64,000 nt of DNA from CAVQBJ01 sp963710725. Its GTDB lineage: Bacteria; Actinomycetota; Thermoleophilia; Solirubrobacterales; Solirubrobacteraceae. The stretch spans positions 930,001 through 994,000 of the forward strand of contig CAVQBJ010000008.1 of assembly GCA_963710725.1 (NCBI GenBank), given 5' to 3'. The notes beneath the pieces were generated by a model. The model did not search any database, had not been told where the DNA came from, and saw nothing but the letters and a program-made list of their open reading frames with translations. How positions within the stretch are numbered: position 1 is the first letter of the stretch; each line of letters starts with the position of its first letter. Positions 23,301-30,253 of this stretch are shown here, in pieces. A program made the position numbers and the translations under genes.

Positions 23301-24152
23301 GTAGCTCGGCTTGCCGATCTTGATGAGCTCGCTTGGGTTGCCGATGTCGAGCTTCACGTCCTGACCGCTCGAGCCCGTGACCTCGATCGGGCCAGTGGTG
23401 AACGGATCGGGCGTACCGCTCGTCAAGCTGGAGCCACCCCCGGTACCCGGCACCGGCGCATACGCGTCCGTCGTCGGATTGCCACCGGGTGAGCCGTCCT
23501 GGCCGGACCCGTCAACCGGCGCCGGACCCCACGAGAACACGCCCGTCAACGGCGGCTCGGGATAGTCCGTGAAGCCGGCAAGCGGGCTCGGACCGTTGAT
23601 GAGCGGATCGGGCGGGTTCGGGGCATCAGCGTTCGGCGGCTGCTCGGCGGCCACGAGGTTCACGATCGCCGGCGAGCCCTTCGGGTCGCCGATGATGGGA
23701 TCCGAGGAGACGCCACCGTCGCTCGGCGGTTCCATCCAGGGACCGCCGAGAAAGGTGTCCGCATCGACGAGCGTCGGCGCGATCGCGTTGCTCAGGTTCG
23801 TATCGAGCGTCGTCACGACGCCTTCGATCGCGTCCGGATTCCCGAACGGAAAGGCCGCCTGGTTGGTTCCCTGCGCCGGAACGTCGATCGTCGCGTAGGC
23901 GTTCTGCAGGTTGAACTCCTGGCCCGGGCTGACCGACGTCGGCAGCGTCGCCGTGAACGCCGCGCCGAAGTTCACCGTCACGACGCCCAGGTTGCAGATG
24001 AGCGGGACCCAGATCGTCCCGGTCTGCGTGCCTGACGCCGACGCTGCCGGAGCCGCGATCGCGGCCACGAGAAGGGACGCCACCACCCCGACCGTCGCCA
24101 GCCAGTGCGTCGGCGACACCCGACCGGACCGCGAACGACCCACACGTGTCAT
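20331..24152 (-). CDS. Giant secreted TIG/Ig-repeat protein 1
   Basis: Secreted protein of 1273 residues. The signal peptide (THWLATVGVVASLLVAAIAA PAASA region) is cleaved near residue 40. Domain order: a ~310-residue lead domain; two TIG/IPT domains; an Ig-like domain (VQWQVSADDGTTWANVDGAT); a second lead domain (~300 residues); two TIG; a second Ig-like domain; a terminal TIG. Each lead domain has a tryptophan/cysteine start (IWVPLICNLG; VWTPLVCSLG) and the hallmark YPEPPL.GVFSWGPAPVDGSG. TIG units carry the usual GGTSVTIAGTGFDP pattern. There is no LPXTG or membrane anchor, so it is released or held non-covalently. Function unknown; adhesion or glycan binding fits TIG/Ig architecture. A paralogue lies at 25341-29129 with a matching promoter. 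Confidence 0.88.
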   Translation of the reverse strand: MTRVGRSRSGRVSPTHWLATVGVVASLLVAAIAAPAASASGTQTGTIWVPLICNLGVVTVNFGAAFTATLPTSVSPGQEFNLQNAYATIDVPAQGTNQAAFPFGNPDAIEGVVTTLDTNLSNAIAPTLVDADTFLGGPWMEPPSDGGVSSDPIIGDPKGSPAIVNLVAAEQPPNADAPNPPDPLINGPSPLAGFTDYPEPPLTGVFSWGPAPVDGSGQDGSPGGNPTTDAYAPVPGTGGGSSLTSGTPDPFTTGPIEVTGSSGQDVKLDIGNPSELIKIGKPSYEFAINNDIFFDETVGTPGWSGDTPMECGIDTSANAVPSPDPSYFSVAQGISIPIGPPPAPPTVTSVTPSAGSTAGGTSVTIAGTGFDPTAANDTVAFGSSTARVTAASATSLTVTTPSEPAGAVPVTVTTSGVTSNGTVDYTYVGGAITATSITPSSGSTAGGTTATISGTGFDPTATNDTVTFGSSTATVTAASATSLTVTTPAEAAGTVPVTVTDGNGTSNSVDYTYAVPCTQPPAITTPPSGQTVTVGGSATFTAAASTPPNCAAPSVQWQVSADDGTTWANVDGATSGTLSVSATTTSLSGFEYRAVFTNAAGPTDSPAATLTVDPLAPGTTTVAVWTPLVCSLGTVTVHMASATTATVPTHLTPGEQFSLQDVSTTLDVPAQTLNALAFVFSNPNEIEGAATDVNLEATGAIAPTLVSADTTRVSGGGTWAEPSTDGDVSADPSIGDPTGSPAVVNLVAAAQPPNGDAPSPLDPLVNGPSPIAGFVEYPEPPLMGVFSWGPAPVDGSGTDGTVGGNPTTDTYAPIPGSGGGATVTSGTPDPVTVGPFTATAAGGQSVVLKLGTPPNPPIDSAALVMVNDAFFNETSSSPPEWSGDTLFSCDLDTTNGALPPPGPQPYISDSSGVAIPVMAPPTVTSISPSNGPPAGGNSVTITGTGFDPSPANDTVKFGSNTATVTAASATSLTVTAPAGTGTAAVTVTTSAGTSSSGSVVYTYGPIFPPITISPTSGPTTGGTTVTISGSGFSATASGDIVTFGANKATVTAASTTSLTVTTPPGSAGAVDVTVTTSGGTSSAATFTYIAECTQAPAVTRQPANVSVTAGQAASFTAAGSTPANCLAPSVRWQVSADHGTTWSNVASATSATLTVGSTTTSESGLRYRAVFTNAAGSTDSSPATLTVLPSDAPVVSGVRPSSGGPFSMVIITGRNLGHATEVTFGGHRTLFLAVTGQLVVAFAPFGPSGTVDVQVHTRVGTSPISSADHFTYK

Positions 24153-24242
24153 CTGGACCCTCCCTCGAACACGACATAACGCCGGCCGGCCGACGCCGCT
24201 CGCCCCGCTGCCAACCGTGGCCCACTCTCATGGAAATGTGCA

Positions 24243-24264
24243 CGTTTGTCAACCCTTCTTGAGC
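24243..24264 (-). promoter_or_regulatory. Promoter of TIG protein 1
   Basis: Minus strand: GCTCAAGAAGGGTTGACA, with TTGACA (-35) at 24252-24247 and GAGAGT 17 bases further as -10. The same TCAAGAAGnnTTGACAAACG block precedes the paralogue. TCAA...TTGA forms an inverted repeat overlapping the -35, a likely operator. Confidence 0.55.
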
Positions 24265-24344
24265 ACTCGCCACGATGCCGGCCACCGCGAGGGCGGGGTG
24301 ATCGACGACGTCGGACGTCATGCGGCGGCTAGGCTGGCAAATCG

Positions 24345-25268
24345 ATGCCCTCCATCGGCGACCTCGGCGCGCGCGAAGCCCTCGCCAAGCAGGGCGATGA
24401 CCGGACCCACGCGCCTCCGATCGGGCGGCGGGCGCGACTCGGCGCGCGCTTCACCACTGTCGCGGCGATCGTCTCGGCGCTTGCCCGGCGCCTCGGCTTC
24501 GTCCCCGCGCCCCGCGGCGCCCGGCGCCTCTGGCTCGACGTGCTCTTCGTGTGCTGGCTGTGGTTCGGCTTCGACGCCATGAACAACCTGGCCGCCGTGC
24601 GCCAGCACGCGGCCGTGCAGCACGGTCGCAGCGTCCTCGCGCTCGAGCGTGCGCTGCACCTCGCGCCCGAGCACGCGCTCAATGTCTGGCTGGCCGCCCA
24701 CCATCTCGCCCGCGACGTGACGGTGTTCTGGTACTACAACGTCCACAGCATCGTCACGTTCGGTGTCTTCGCGTGGGTGTGGTGGCGTCGTCCGGTCCTC
24801 CTTCCCCGGCTCCGCCTGCCGCTCGTGCTCGCCAACTGCGCGGCGCTGATCGTGTTCTGGAGCTGGCCGGTGGCGCCGCCACGGATGCTCGGTCAGGGCT
24901 ACCAGGACCTCGTGTCGCTGACGCTCGGTCAGCCGGTGTGGCACGTCGGGGCGACCGCGCTGGACTCCAATCAGCTGACCGCGCTGCCCTCGCTGCACAT
25001 CGCGTGGGCGGTCTGGTCGGCCGTCGCGCTGTGGTGGCTGTGCCCGAGCCGCTGGGCGCGCGTCCTCATCGTGCTCTACCCGTTCGTGACGCTGTTCGCG
25101 GTGATGGCGACCGCGAACCACTACCTCGCCGACGGCGTGACGGGGGCGGTACTCATCGCGGTCGCCTTCGTCGTCGCCGACCGCCTGCGCGTTCTGCGTG
25201 GCGCGCGCCTGGCGCGACCGGCGACGCTGTCCGGCGCGTTGGCGCCCGAGGGCGTCGGGGAACCCTGA
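24345..25268 (+). CDS. PAP2-superfamily membrane phosphatase/transferase
   Basis: Polytopic membrane protein of 307 residues of the PAP2 (phosphatidate phosphatase/inositolphosphotransferase-like) group. Membrane helices start at LWLDVLFVCWLWFGFDAMNN. Catalytic motifs: PVAPPRM (motif 1 region), ALPSLHIAWAVW (the PSxH motif), and HYLADGVTGAVL (HxxxD motif), all on the outer face. This subtype handles lipid-linked phosphates or transfers inositol phosphate head groups; which one is not decidable here. It is divergent from TIG protein 1 and ends in a strong hairpin before the convergent TIG protein 2. The start at ATG 24345 lacks a clear ribosome site; the first 40 residues are variable and could be shorter. 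Confidence 0.85.
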   Translation: MPSIGDLGAREALAKQGDDRTHAPPIGRRARLGARFTTVAAIVSALARRLGFVPAPRGARRLWLDVLFVCWLWFGFDAMNNLAAVRQHAAVQHGRSVLALERALHLAPEHALNVWLAAHHLARDVTVFWYYNVHSIVTFGVFAWVWWRRPVLLPRLRLPLVLANCAALIVFWSWPVAPPRMLGQGYQDLVSLTLGQPVWHVGATALDSNQLTALPSLHIAWAVWSAVALWWLCPSRWARVLIVLYPFVTLFAVMATANHYLADGVTGAVLIAVAFVVADRLRVLRGARLARPATLSGALAPEGVGEP

Positions 25269-25276
25269 GCGACGCG

Positions 25277-25303
25277 GGACCGTCCCGCGCTACGGGACGG
25301 TCC
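25277..25303. terminator. Bidirectional hairpin between PAP2 and TIG protein 2
   Basis: Perfect 11-bp stem GGACCGTCCCG / CGGGACGGTCC with loop CGCTA, flanked by further GCG/CGC pairing. It lies between two convergent genes. Confidence 0.75.
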
Positions 25304-25340
25304 TCGCGAATCGCTCACTCCCTCGCGCGATGCGGGCCGA

Positions 25341-28300
25341 TCAATACGTGAACTGGTCCGCGCTGGAGGTCGCGCTCGTGCCGGCCCGGGTGGTCACCTG
25401 AACGTTGACCGTCCCGCTCACGCCCGGTGGGGCGAGCGCGAGGACGAGCTGGCCGGTCAGGCCGAGGAACAGCGTTCGGTGACCGCCGAACGTGACCGCG
25501 CTGGCGTGGCTCAGGTTGCGACCGCTGATGATCACGATCGAGAACGGTCCGCCCGAGCTCGGCAACAGTCGCGATACGACCGGGGCATTACTCGGCGCAA
25601 CGTAGGTGAAGGTCGCCGAGCTCCCCGCACCTCCCAGGCTGACGGCCACGGCTCCCGGCGACCCCGGCGGCGAGATCACCGTCAGCGAGCCGTACGACGC
25701 CGCCGTCACCGTCGCCTTGGCGCTCCCGAAGTTGACGCTGACGCTCGAGGGCGACGTGTAACAGAACCCGTTACCGGTGATCGTCACCGTCGTTCCGCCC
25801 GCGGTCGGGCCGCTGGACGGGCTGATCGATGTGATCGACGGGGGCCCCGACACGTAGGTGAAGGAGACCGCATCCGACGTCCCGTTCGCAGTGGTCACGG
25901 TCACGCTGACCGAGCCCGTGCCGGCTGGCGCCGTCACGGTCAATGATGTGGCGGACGCCGACGTCACCGTCGCGGAACTGCTGCCGAACGCGACGGCGTC
26001 ACCGGAGGCGATCGGATTGAACCCGGTGCCGGTGATCGTCACCGTCGCCCCACCGCCCGGCGCGGTACAGCTGTCGCCGCTCGTCGGACTGATCGACGAG
26101 ATCACCGGAGGCGGAGGCGGCGCCAGATACGTGTAGCTCACCGAGTTCGAGGTCCCGCCCGCCGTCGTAACGGTCACGCTCGCCGTCCCCGACCCGGGTG
26201 GCGTGGTCACCGTCAACGACGTCGCCGAGGCGGACGTCACGGCCGCCTTGCTCGACCCGAATGTCACGGTGTCGTTGGCCGCCGTCGGGCTAAAGCCGGT
26301 ACCGGTGATCGTCACCGCATTTCCACCCGCCGCCGGCCCGCTGGTCGGGCTGATCGCCGTGATCGACCCCGGCCCCGGCGTGACCAGCGGGATCGAGATC
26401 CCGCTGCTCACGCTCACCGCGGTCGGAATCGGCGACGGCACCGCGGCGCTGGTCGTATCGACCCCGCAGGTGATGGGCGTGTCCGCGCTCCAACCGGGGA
26501 GACTCCCGGTCGTCTCGTTGAAGAACAGATCGTTCGTCATGACGTTCTCGAGCTCCTGCTTGCCGATCGCGTCGAAGACCGACGGATCGCCGAGATCGAG
26601 CACGACGTTCTGACCGGCCGCCGCCGTGACCTCGAACGGCCCGACCGTGATCGGATCGGGCGTGCCGCTCGTCAGGGTCGAACCGCCACCGACGCCCGGA
26701 ATCGGCGCGTAGGCCGTGGCGCCGGCCGAGCCAGAGCCGTCCATCGGCGCCGGACCCCACGAGAACACGCCCATCAGCGGCGGCTCCGGGTAGGCCGTGA
26801 AGCCGGCCAGCGGGCTCGGACCGTTGATGAGCGAATCGAGCGGATTCGGGGCATCCGCGTTGGGCGGCTGCATCGCGGCGACGAGGTTGACCAGCGCCAT
26901 CGGTGAGGCGCCGGGAGCGAGCACGTTCGGATCGGCCGCCACCCCGCCGTCGGTGCCCGGCTCGGCCCACACTCCGCCGCCGCTCACCCGAGAGGTGTCT
27001 GCGTTGACGAGCGTCGGGGCGATCGCGTTGGTCACGTTCAGGTCGAGCTCGGTGAGGGCGCCCTCGATCTCGTTCGGGTTCCCGAACGCGAACGCCACGC
27101 CGTTCTGCGCTGCCGCCGGGAAGGCGAAGGTGAGGTAGGAGTGCTGCAGGTTGAACAGCTCACCCGGGGTCACCGAGGTCGGCACGGTCGTCGTGAACAG
27201 CGTCCCCAGGTGCACCTCCACGACGTCCAGATCGCACGCTAGGGGCACCCAGATCGACACCGTCTGCGTGCCGGACGCCGGCGTCACATACGTGTAGGTG
27301 AGGCTGCCAGACGTGCCCAGGCTGGTCGCCACCGTGACGCTCACGGCACCGGCCGCCGCGGCGGGCGTGAGCACGGTGATCGAGGTCGTCGACGCGGACG
27401 TGACGGTCCCGGGCGAGCTGCCGAAGTCGACCGTGTCACCCGCGGCCACCGGATCGAACCCGGTGCCCGTGATGGTCACGAAGGTCCCGCCTCCGGTCGA
27501 GCCGCTGCTCGGCGCGATCGACGTCACCGCCGGCGGCGACGACACATACGTGTAGGAGCCGGCGTTGGACGCGCCACTGGGCGTCGTCACCGTCACCGGC
27601 ACCGCGCCCGCCGACCCGGGCGGCGCCGTCACCGTCAACGAGGTCGTCGACGCCGACGTCACCGTCACGACGTTACCGCCGAAGTCGACCGTGTCACCGG
27701 ACGCCGTCGGATCGAAGTTCGTCCCGGTGATGGTGACCGGAGTCCCGCCGAACACCGTGCCGCTGCTCGGGCTGACCGATGTCACGGTCGGGGGCGGGAG
27801 CGCGTACGTGTACTGATCCGTCGGAACGGTGGCCGAGGTGCCGTTTGTCGGGTCGGTCACGGTCACGTCGACCGTACCGGTGCCCGGCGGAGCGGTCGCG
27901 GTCAGCGATGCCCCACCCGAGGCCACCGTCACGTTCGAGCCCGGGTTGGACGGCCCGAAATCGACCGTGTCCCCCGACGCGAAGCCGGATCCGGTCACGG
28001 TGACCGTGTTGCCGCCGGCCGCCGGCCCGCCGGTCGGGCTCACCGCCGTCACCGCCGGGGGCGTCGAACCGCCGGGCGGCACGATCGGGATGTGGATCCC
28101 GTTGCCGCCGGCGACGATCACGTCGTTGATGTTCGGCGGCGGCACGGCGTTGGATGACGTGTCGAGGGCGCACTCCACCGGAGTGTCACCGCTCCACTGG
28201 CTCGCCTCCGTACCGGTGGTCTCGAAGAAGAAGATGTCGTTGTTGACCGCGAATTCGTAGCTGCTCTTGCCGATCTTGATCAGATTCGCGCTTCCCGGAT

Positions 28301-29129
28301 TGCCGACGGTGACTACGACGTCCTGACCGGCCGCGCCGGTGACCTCGATCGGGCCGCCGCTCGCAGGATCGGGCGTCCCGCTCGTCAGGCTCGTGCCCCC
28401 GCCCGTGCCGGGCGCCGGGGCGTACGCGTTAGTCGTCGGGTTGCCGCCGGGCCGGCCATCGGTGCCGGAGCCGTCGACCGGCGCCGGACCCCAGGAGAAC
28501 ACGCCCATCAGCGGCGGCTCCGGGTAGTCGGGGAACCCGGCCAGCGGGCTCGGACCGTTGATGAGCGGATCGAGTGGACTCGGGGCATCGCCGTTCGGAG
28601 GCTGCGCCGCCGCGACCAGGTTCACGACCGCCGGCGACCCCGTCGGATTCCCGATCGTCGGGTCTGCCGACACCCCGCCGTCGGTGGACGGTTCCGACCA
28701 TGCGCCGCCGCCGCTCACTCGAGACGTGTCGGCGTTGACGAGCGTCGGAGCGATCGCGTTGGTCATGCTGGTGTCGAAGGTCGATACCACGCCCTCGACC
28801 TGGCTCGGATTGCCGAACGCGAACGCCGCCGCGTTCGACGCCTGGGCCGGAATGTCGATCGTCGCGTACGCGTTCTGCAGGTTGAACTGCTCGCCCGGCG
28901 TGACGCTGGTCGGAACCGTCACCGTGAACGCCGCGCCGACGTCGACCACCACGACGCCGAGGTTGCAGATCAGCGGGACCCAGAGGGTCGGCGTCTGCGT
29001 GCCAGCCGCGGACGCCGCCGGAGCCGCGATCGCGGCCACCAACAGCGACGTCACGACCCCGAGCGCCGCGATCGAGCGCAACACCGAAAGCCTCACCGAC
29101 CGCAACCAAGCACGACCGCTACGCGCCAT
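25341..29129 (-). CDS. Giant secreted TIG-repeat protein 2
   Basis: Paralogue of the protein at 20331-24152, 1262 residues from ATG 29129 (ribosome site GGGAGGG). Signal peptide SIAALGVVTSLLVAAIAAPA. Order: lead domain (LWVPLICNLGVVVVDVG), three TIG, second lead domain (IWVPLACDLDVVEVHLG), four TIG. It has no Ig-like domain, unlike its twin. The last TIG (SSGGPFSIVIISGRNLSHAS, GGHRTLFL) is almost identical to the last TIG of the twin, so the C-terminal domain is under separate constraint. One TIG has a Cys pair (GDSCTAP; GFCYTSP region). No sortase signal. The frame extends upstream to 29219 without a ribosome site and is not used. Function unknown, probably surface-exposed or secreted adhesion/matrix. 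Confidence 0.88.
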   Translation of the reverse strand: MARSGRAWLRSVRLSVLRSIAALGVVTSLLVAAIAAPAASAAGTQTPTLWVPLICNLGVVVVDVGAAFTVTVPTSVTPGEQFNLQNAYATIDIPAQASNAAAFAFGNPSQVEGVVSTFDTSMTNAIAPTLVNADTSRVSGGGAWSEPSTDGGVSADPTIGNPTGSPAVVNLVAAAQPPNGDAPSPLDPLINGPSPLAGFPDYPEPPLMGVFSWGPAPVDGSGTDGRPGGNPTTNAYAPAPGTGGGTSLTSGTPDPASGGPIEVTGAAGQDVVVTVGNPGSANLIKIGKSSYEFAVNNDIFFFETTGTEASQWSGDTPVECALDTSSNAVPPPNINDVIVAGGNGIHIPIVPPGGSTPPAVTAVSPTGGPAAGGNTVTVTGSGFASGDTVDFGPSNPGSNVTVASGGASLTATAPPGTGTVDVTVTDPTNGTSATVPTDQYTYALPPPTVTSVSPSSGTVFGGTPVTITGTNFDPTASGDTVDFGGNVVTVTSASTTSLTVTAPPGSAGAVPVTVTTPSGASNAGSYTYVSSPPAVTSIAPSSGSTGGGTFVTITGTGFDPVAAGDTVDFGSSPGTVTSASTTSITVLTPAAAAGAVSVTVATSLGTSGSLTYTYVTPASGTQTVSIWVPLACDLDVVEVHLGTLFTTTVPTSVTPGELFNLQHSYLTFAFPAAAQNGVAFAFGNPNEIEGALTELDLNVTNAIAPTLVNADTSRVSGGGVWAEPGTDGGVAADPNVLAPGASPMALVNLVAAMQPPNADAPNPLDSLINGPSPLAGFTAYPEPPLMGVFSWGPAPMDGSGSAGATAYAPIPGVGGGSTLTSGTPDPITVGPFEVTAAAGQNVVLDLGDPSVFDAIGKQELENVMTNDLFFNETTGSLPGWSADTPITCGVDTTSAAVPSPIPTAVSVSSGISIPLVTPGPGSITAISPTSGPAAGGNAVTITGTGFSPTAANDTVTFGSSKAAVTSASATSLTVTTPPGSGTASVTVTTAGGTSNSVSYTYLAPPPPPVISSISPTSGDSCTAPGGGATVTITGTGFNPIASGDAVAFGSSSATVTSASATSLTVTAPAGTGSVSVTVTTANGTSDAVSFTYVSGPPSITSISPSSGPTAGGTTVTITGNGFCYTSPSSVSVNFGSAKATVTAASYGSLTVISPPGSPGAVAVSLGGAGSSATFTYVAPSNAPVVSRLLPSSGGPFSIVIISGRNLSHASAVTFGGHRTLFLGLTGQLVLALAPPGVSGTVNVQVTTRAGTSATSSADQFTY

Positions 29130-29230
29130 TTCGGACCCTCCCGTCTGAATGAACACGAATCCCGCCTGCCGCCGGCTCAATCGTCCACCGTCGAACCGAC
29201 GGTGACCAATCTCTTGCAAACCGGAGCGTT

Positions 29231-29248
29231 TGTCAAGGCTTCTTGACC
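29231..29248 (-). promoter_or_regulatory. Promoter/operator of TIG protein 2
   Basis: Minus strand GTCAAG-AAGC-CTTGAC is a perfect inverted repeat (29247-29232) overlapping TTGACA (29236-29231); GAGATT lies 17 bases downstream. It matches the block before TIG protein 1, indicating co-regulation. Confidence 0.55.
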
Positions 29249-29338
29249 AGGCTGGCGCGACGCGGGCCGCCCGACCCGGCGGATCGAGCTATTTGTGCGT
29301 GGACGTGGCCGCTCGAGGTCGCGCGAGAAGCGCCCGAA

Positions 29339-29566
29339 TCAGTTGCACACGGTGCAGCGCCCGTCCGCGCACCCGCACACCGGCACGGAGGCCGCGAAGC
29401 GGGCCGGACGCCACTGCTTCAGCCACGCGCGTGCCGACGGCTCGGTCCGATCGACCGCGCCCCCCGGCCAGCTCTGGGCGAGTAGGCGTTCAGCCAGTCG
29501 CCGCGTCTCGGAGACCGAGCGCGAGGCGGCGGACGCGATGTGCTGATGCATCGGGTTCTCGGGCAT
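29339..29566 (-). CDS. Small protein with Cys-rich C-terminus
   Basis: Unrecognised 75-residue protein. ATG 29566 follows GGGAG at normal spacing. Residues 8-40 look helical (IASAASRSVSETRRLAERLL). The last 12 residues are CGCADGRCTVCN, four cysteines in a C-x-C-x5-C-x2-C arrangement. No signal peptide or membrane helix is visible, so the cysteines are likely cytoplasmic and could bind a metal. A longer frame to 29647 lacks a better start. It stands alone on the minus strand; a hairpin at 29635-29664 separates it from the next gene. The function is unknown. Confidence 0.6.
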   Translation of the reverse strand: MPENPMHQHIASAASRSVSETRRLAERLLAQSWPGGAVDRTEPSARAWLKQWRPARFAASVPVCGCADGRCTVCN

Positions 29567-29634
29567 GAACGGCTCCCGCCCGGGTGGCCGGGCGTTTGGC
29601 GATGTGCGACCGGTCTCCCCGGCGGACGCGCCGA

Positions 29635-29664
29635 GCTGCCGATCCACATACGGTGATCGGCAGC
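29635..29664 (-). terminator. Hairpin between two small genes
   Basis: Perfect 10-bp stem GCTGCCGATC / GATCGGCAGC with a 10-base loop, about 90 bases downstream of the gene at 29754-30116 and upstream of the Cys-tail gene. Probably a terminator; no U tract. Confidence 0.45.
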
Positions 29665-29753
29665 GATCACCCGCCCTTGACGACGCAACGGCGATGTCGG
29701 CCGACTGGCGGCGCCCGACCGACTGAGGGCAGGCGCCGGCGCAGTCAGGATGG

Positions 29754-30116
29754 TCAGGCGCGCTGCGGCACCCGGGCGATGGCCTCCTGATAGCGGCTCA
29801 TCTGCGGGGCGATCCCCTCGTTGGTGTAGCCCTCCAGGTGGCGTACGTTGTCGACCACGAGCTGCGCGTCGATCGTGTTACGACGGAACTCGTCGTCGTT
29901 GCGCAGGGCGGTGATCTGCTCGGGACTGCCGGTCACGGCTACGTAGCCGGCCAACTCGCTGTTCGGCTCCAGCAGCACGACGTCGAACCCCTCGATGCGT
30001 CCCTCCTGCTGGCGACGGCCGAGCAGGCCGAGGGCGTCGTTGAACACTTCCAGACCGCGCTCCTCGGATCCGCGGGCGACGGCACCCCATGAGATGAACA
30101 GGATCCGTTCGGCCAT
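29754..30116 (-). CDS. Conserved-looking hypothetical protein
   Basis: Unrecognised protein of 120 residues from ATG 30116 (AGGAG upstream). It opens with a hydrophobic strand (AERILFISWGAVARG), then helix EERGLEVFNDALGLLGRRQQ, strand FDVVLLEPNSELAGYVAVTG, helix SPEQITALRNDDEFRR, strand TIDAQLVVDNVRHLEG. This alternation suggests a ferredoxin-like alpha/beta fold of the ABM or YCII type. No catalytic residues stand out. Soluble, monocistronic. The upstream extension to 30170 is not supported. Confidence 0.65.
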   Translation of the reverse strand: MAERILFISWGAVARGSEERGLEVFNDALGLLGRRQQEGRIEGFDVVLLEPNSELAGYVAVTGSPEQITALRNDDEFRRNTIDAQLVVDNVRHLEGYTNEGIAPQMSRYQEAIARVPQRA

Positions 30117-30253
30117 GCGAACTCCTCTCATTCGTGACCCAGCCAGGTACGACCAGGCCGGTGACGCCACTCTCTCACCAAAGGCACGCCAAGCGCAACG
30201 GGATGCCCGGTGCTACTCGCAGGGGCCAGGCAACGCCGCCGCCCGCGCGCCGC

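Noticed and set aside
25341..29129. Sortase-anchored surface protein
   Set aside because: No LPXTG-type motif, hydrophobic segment or basic tail at the C-terminus of either giant protein; both end in a TIG domain.
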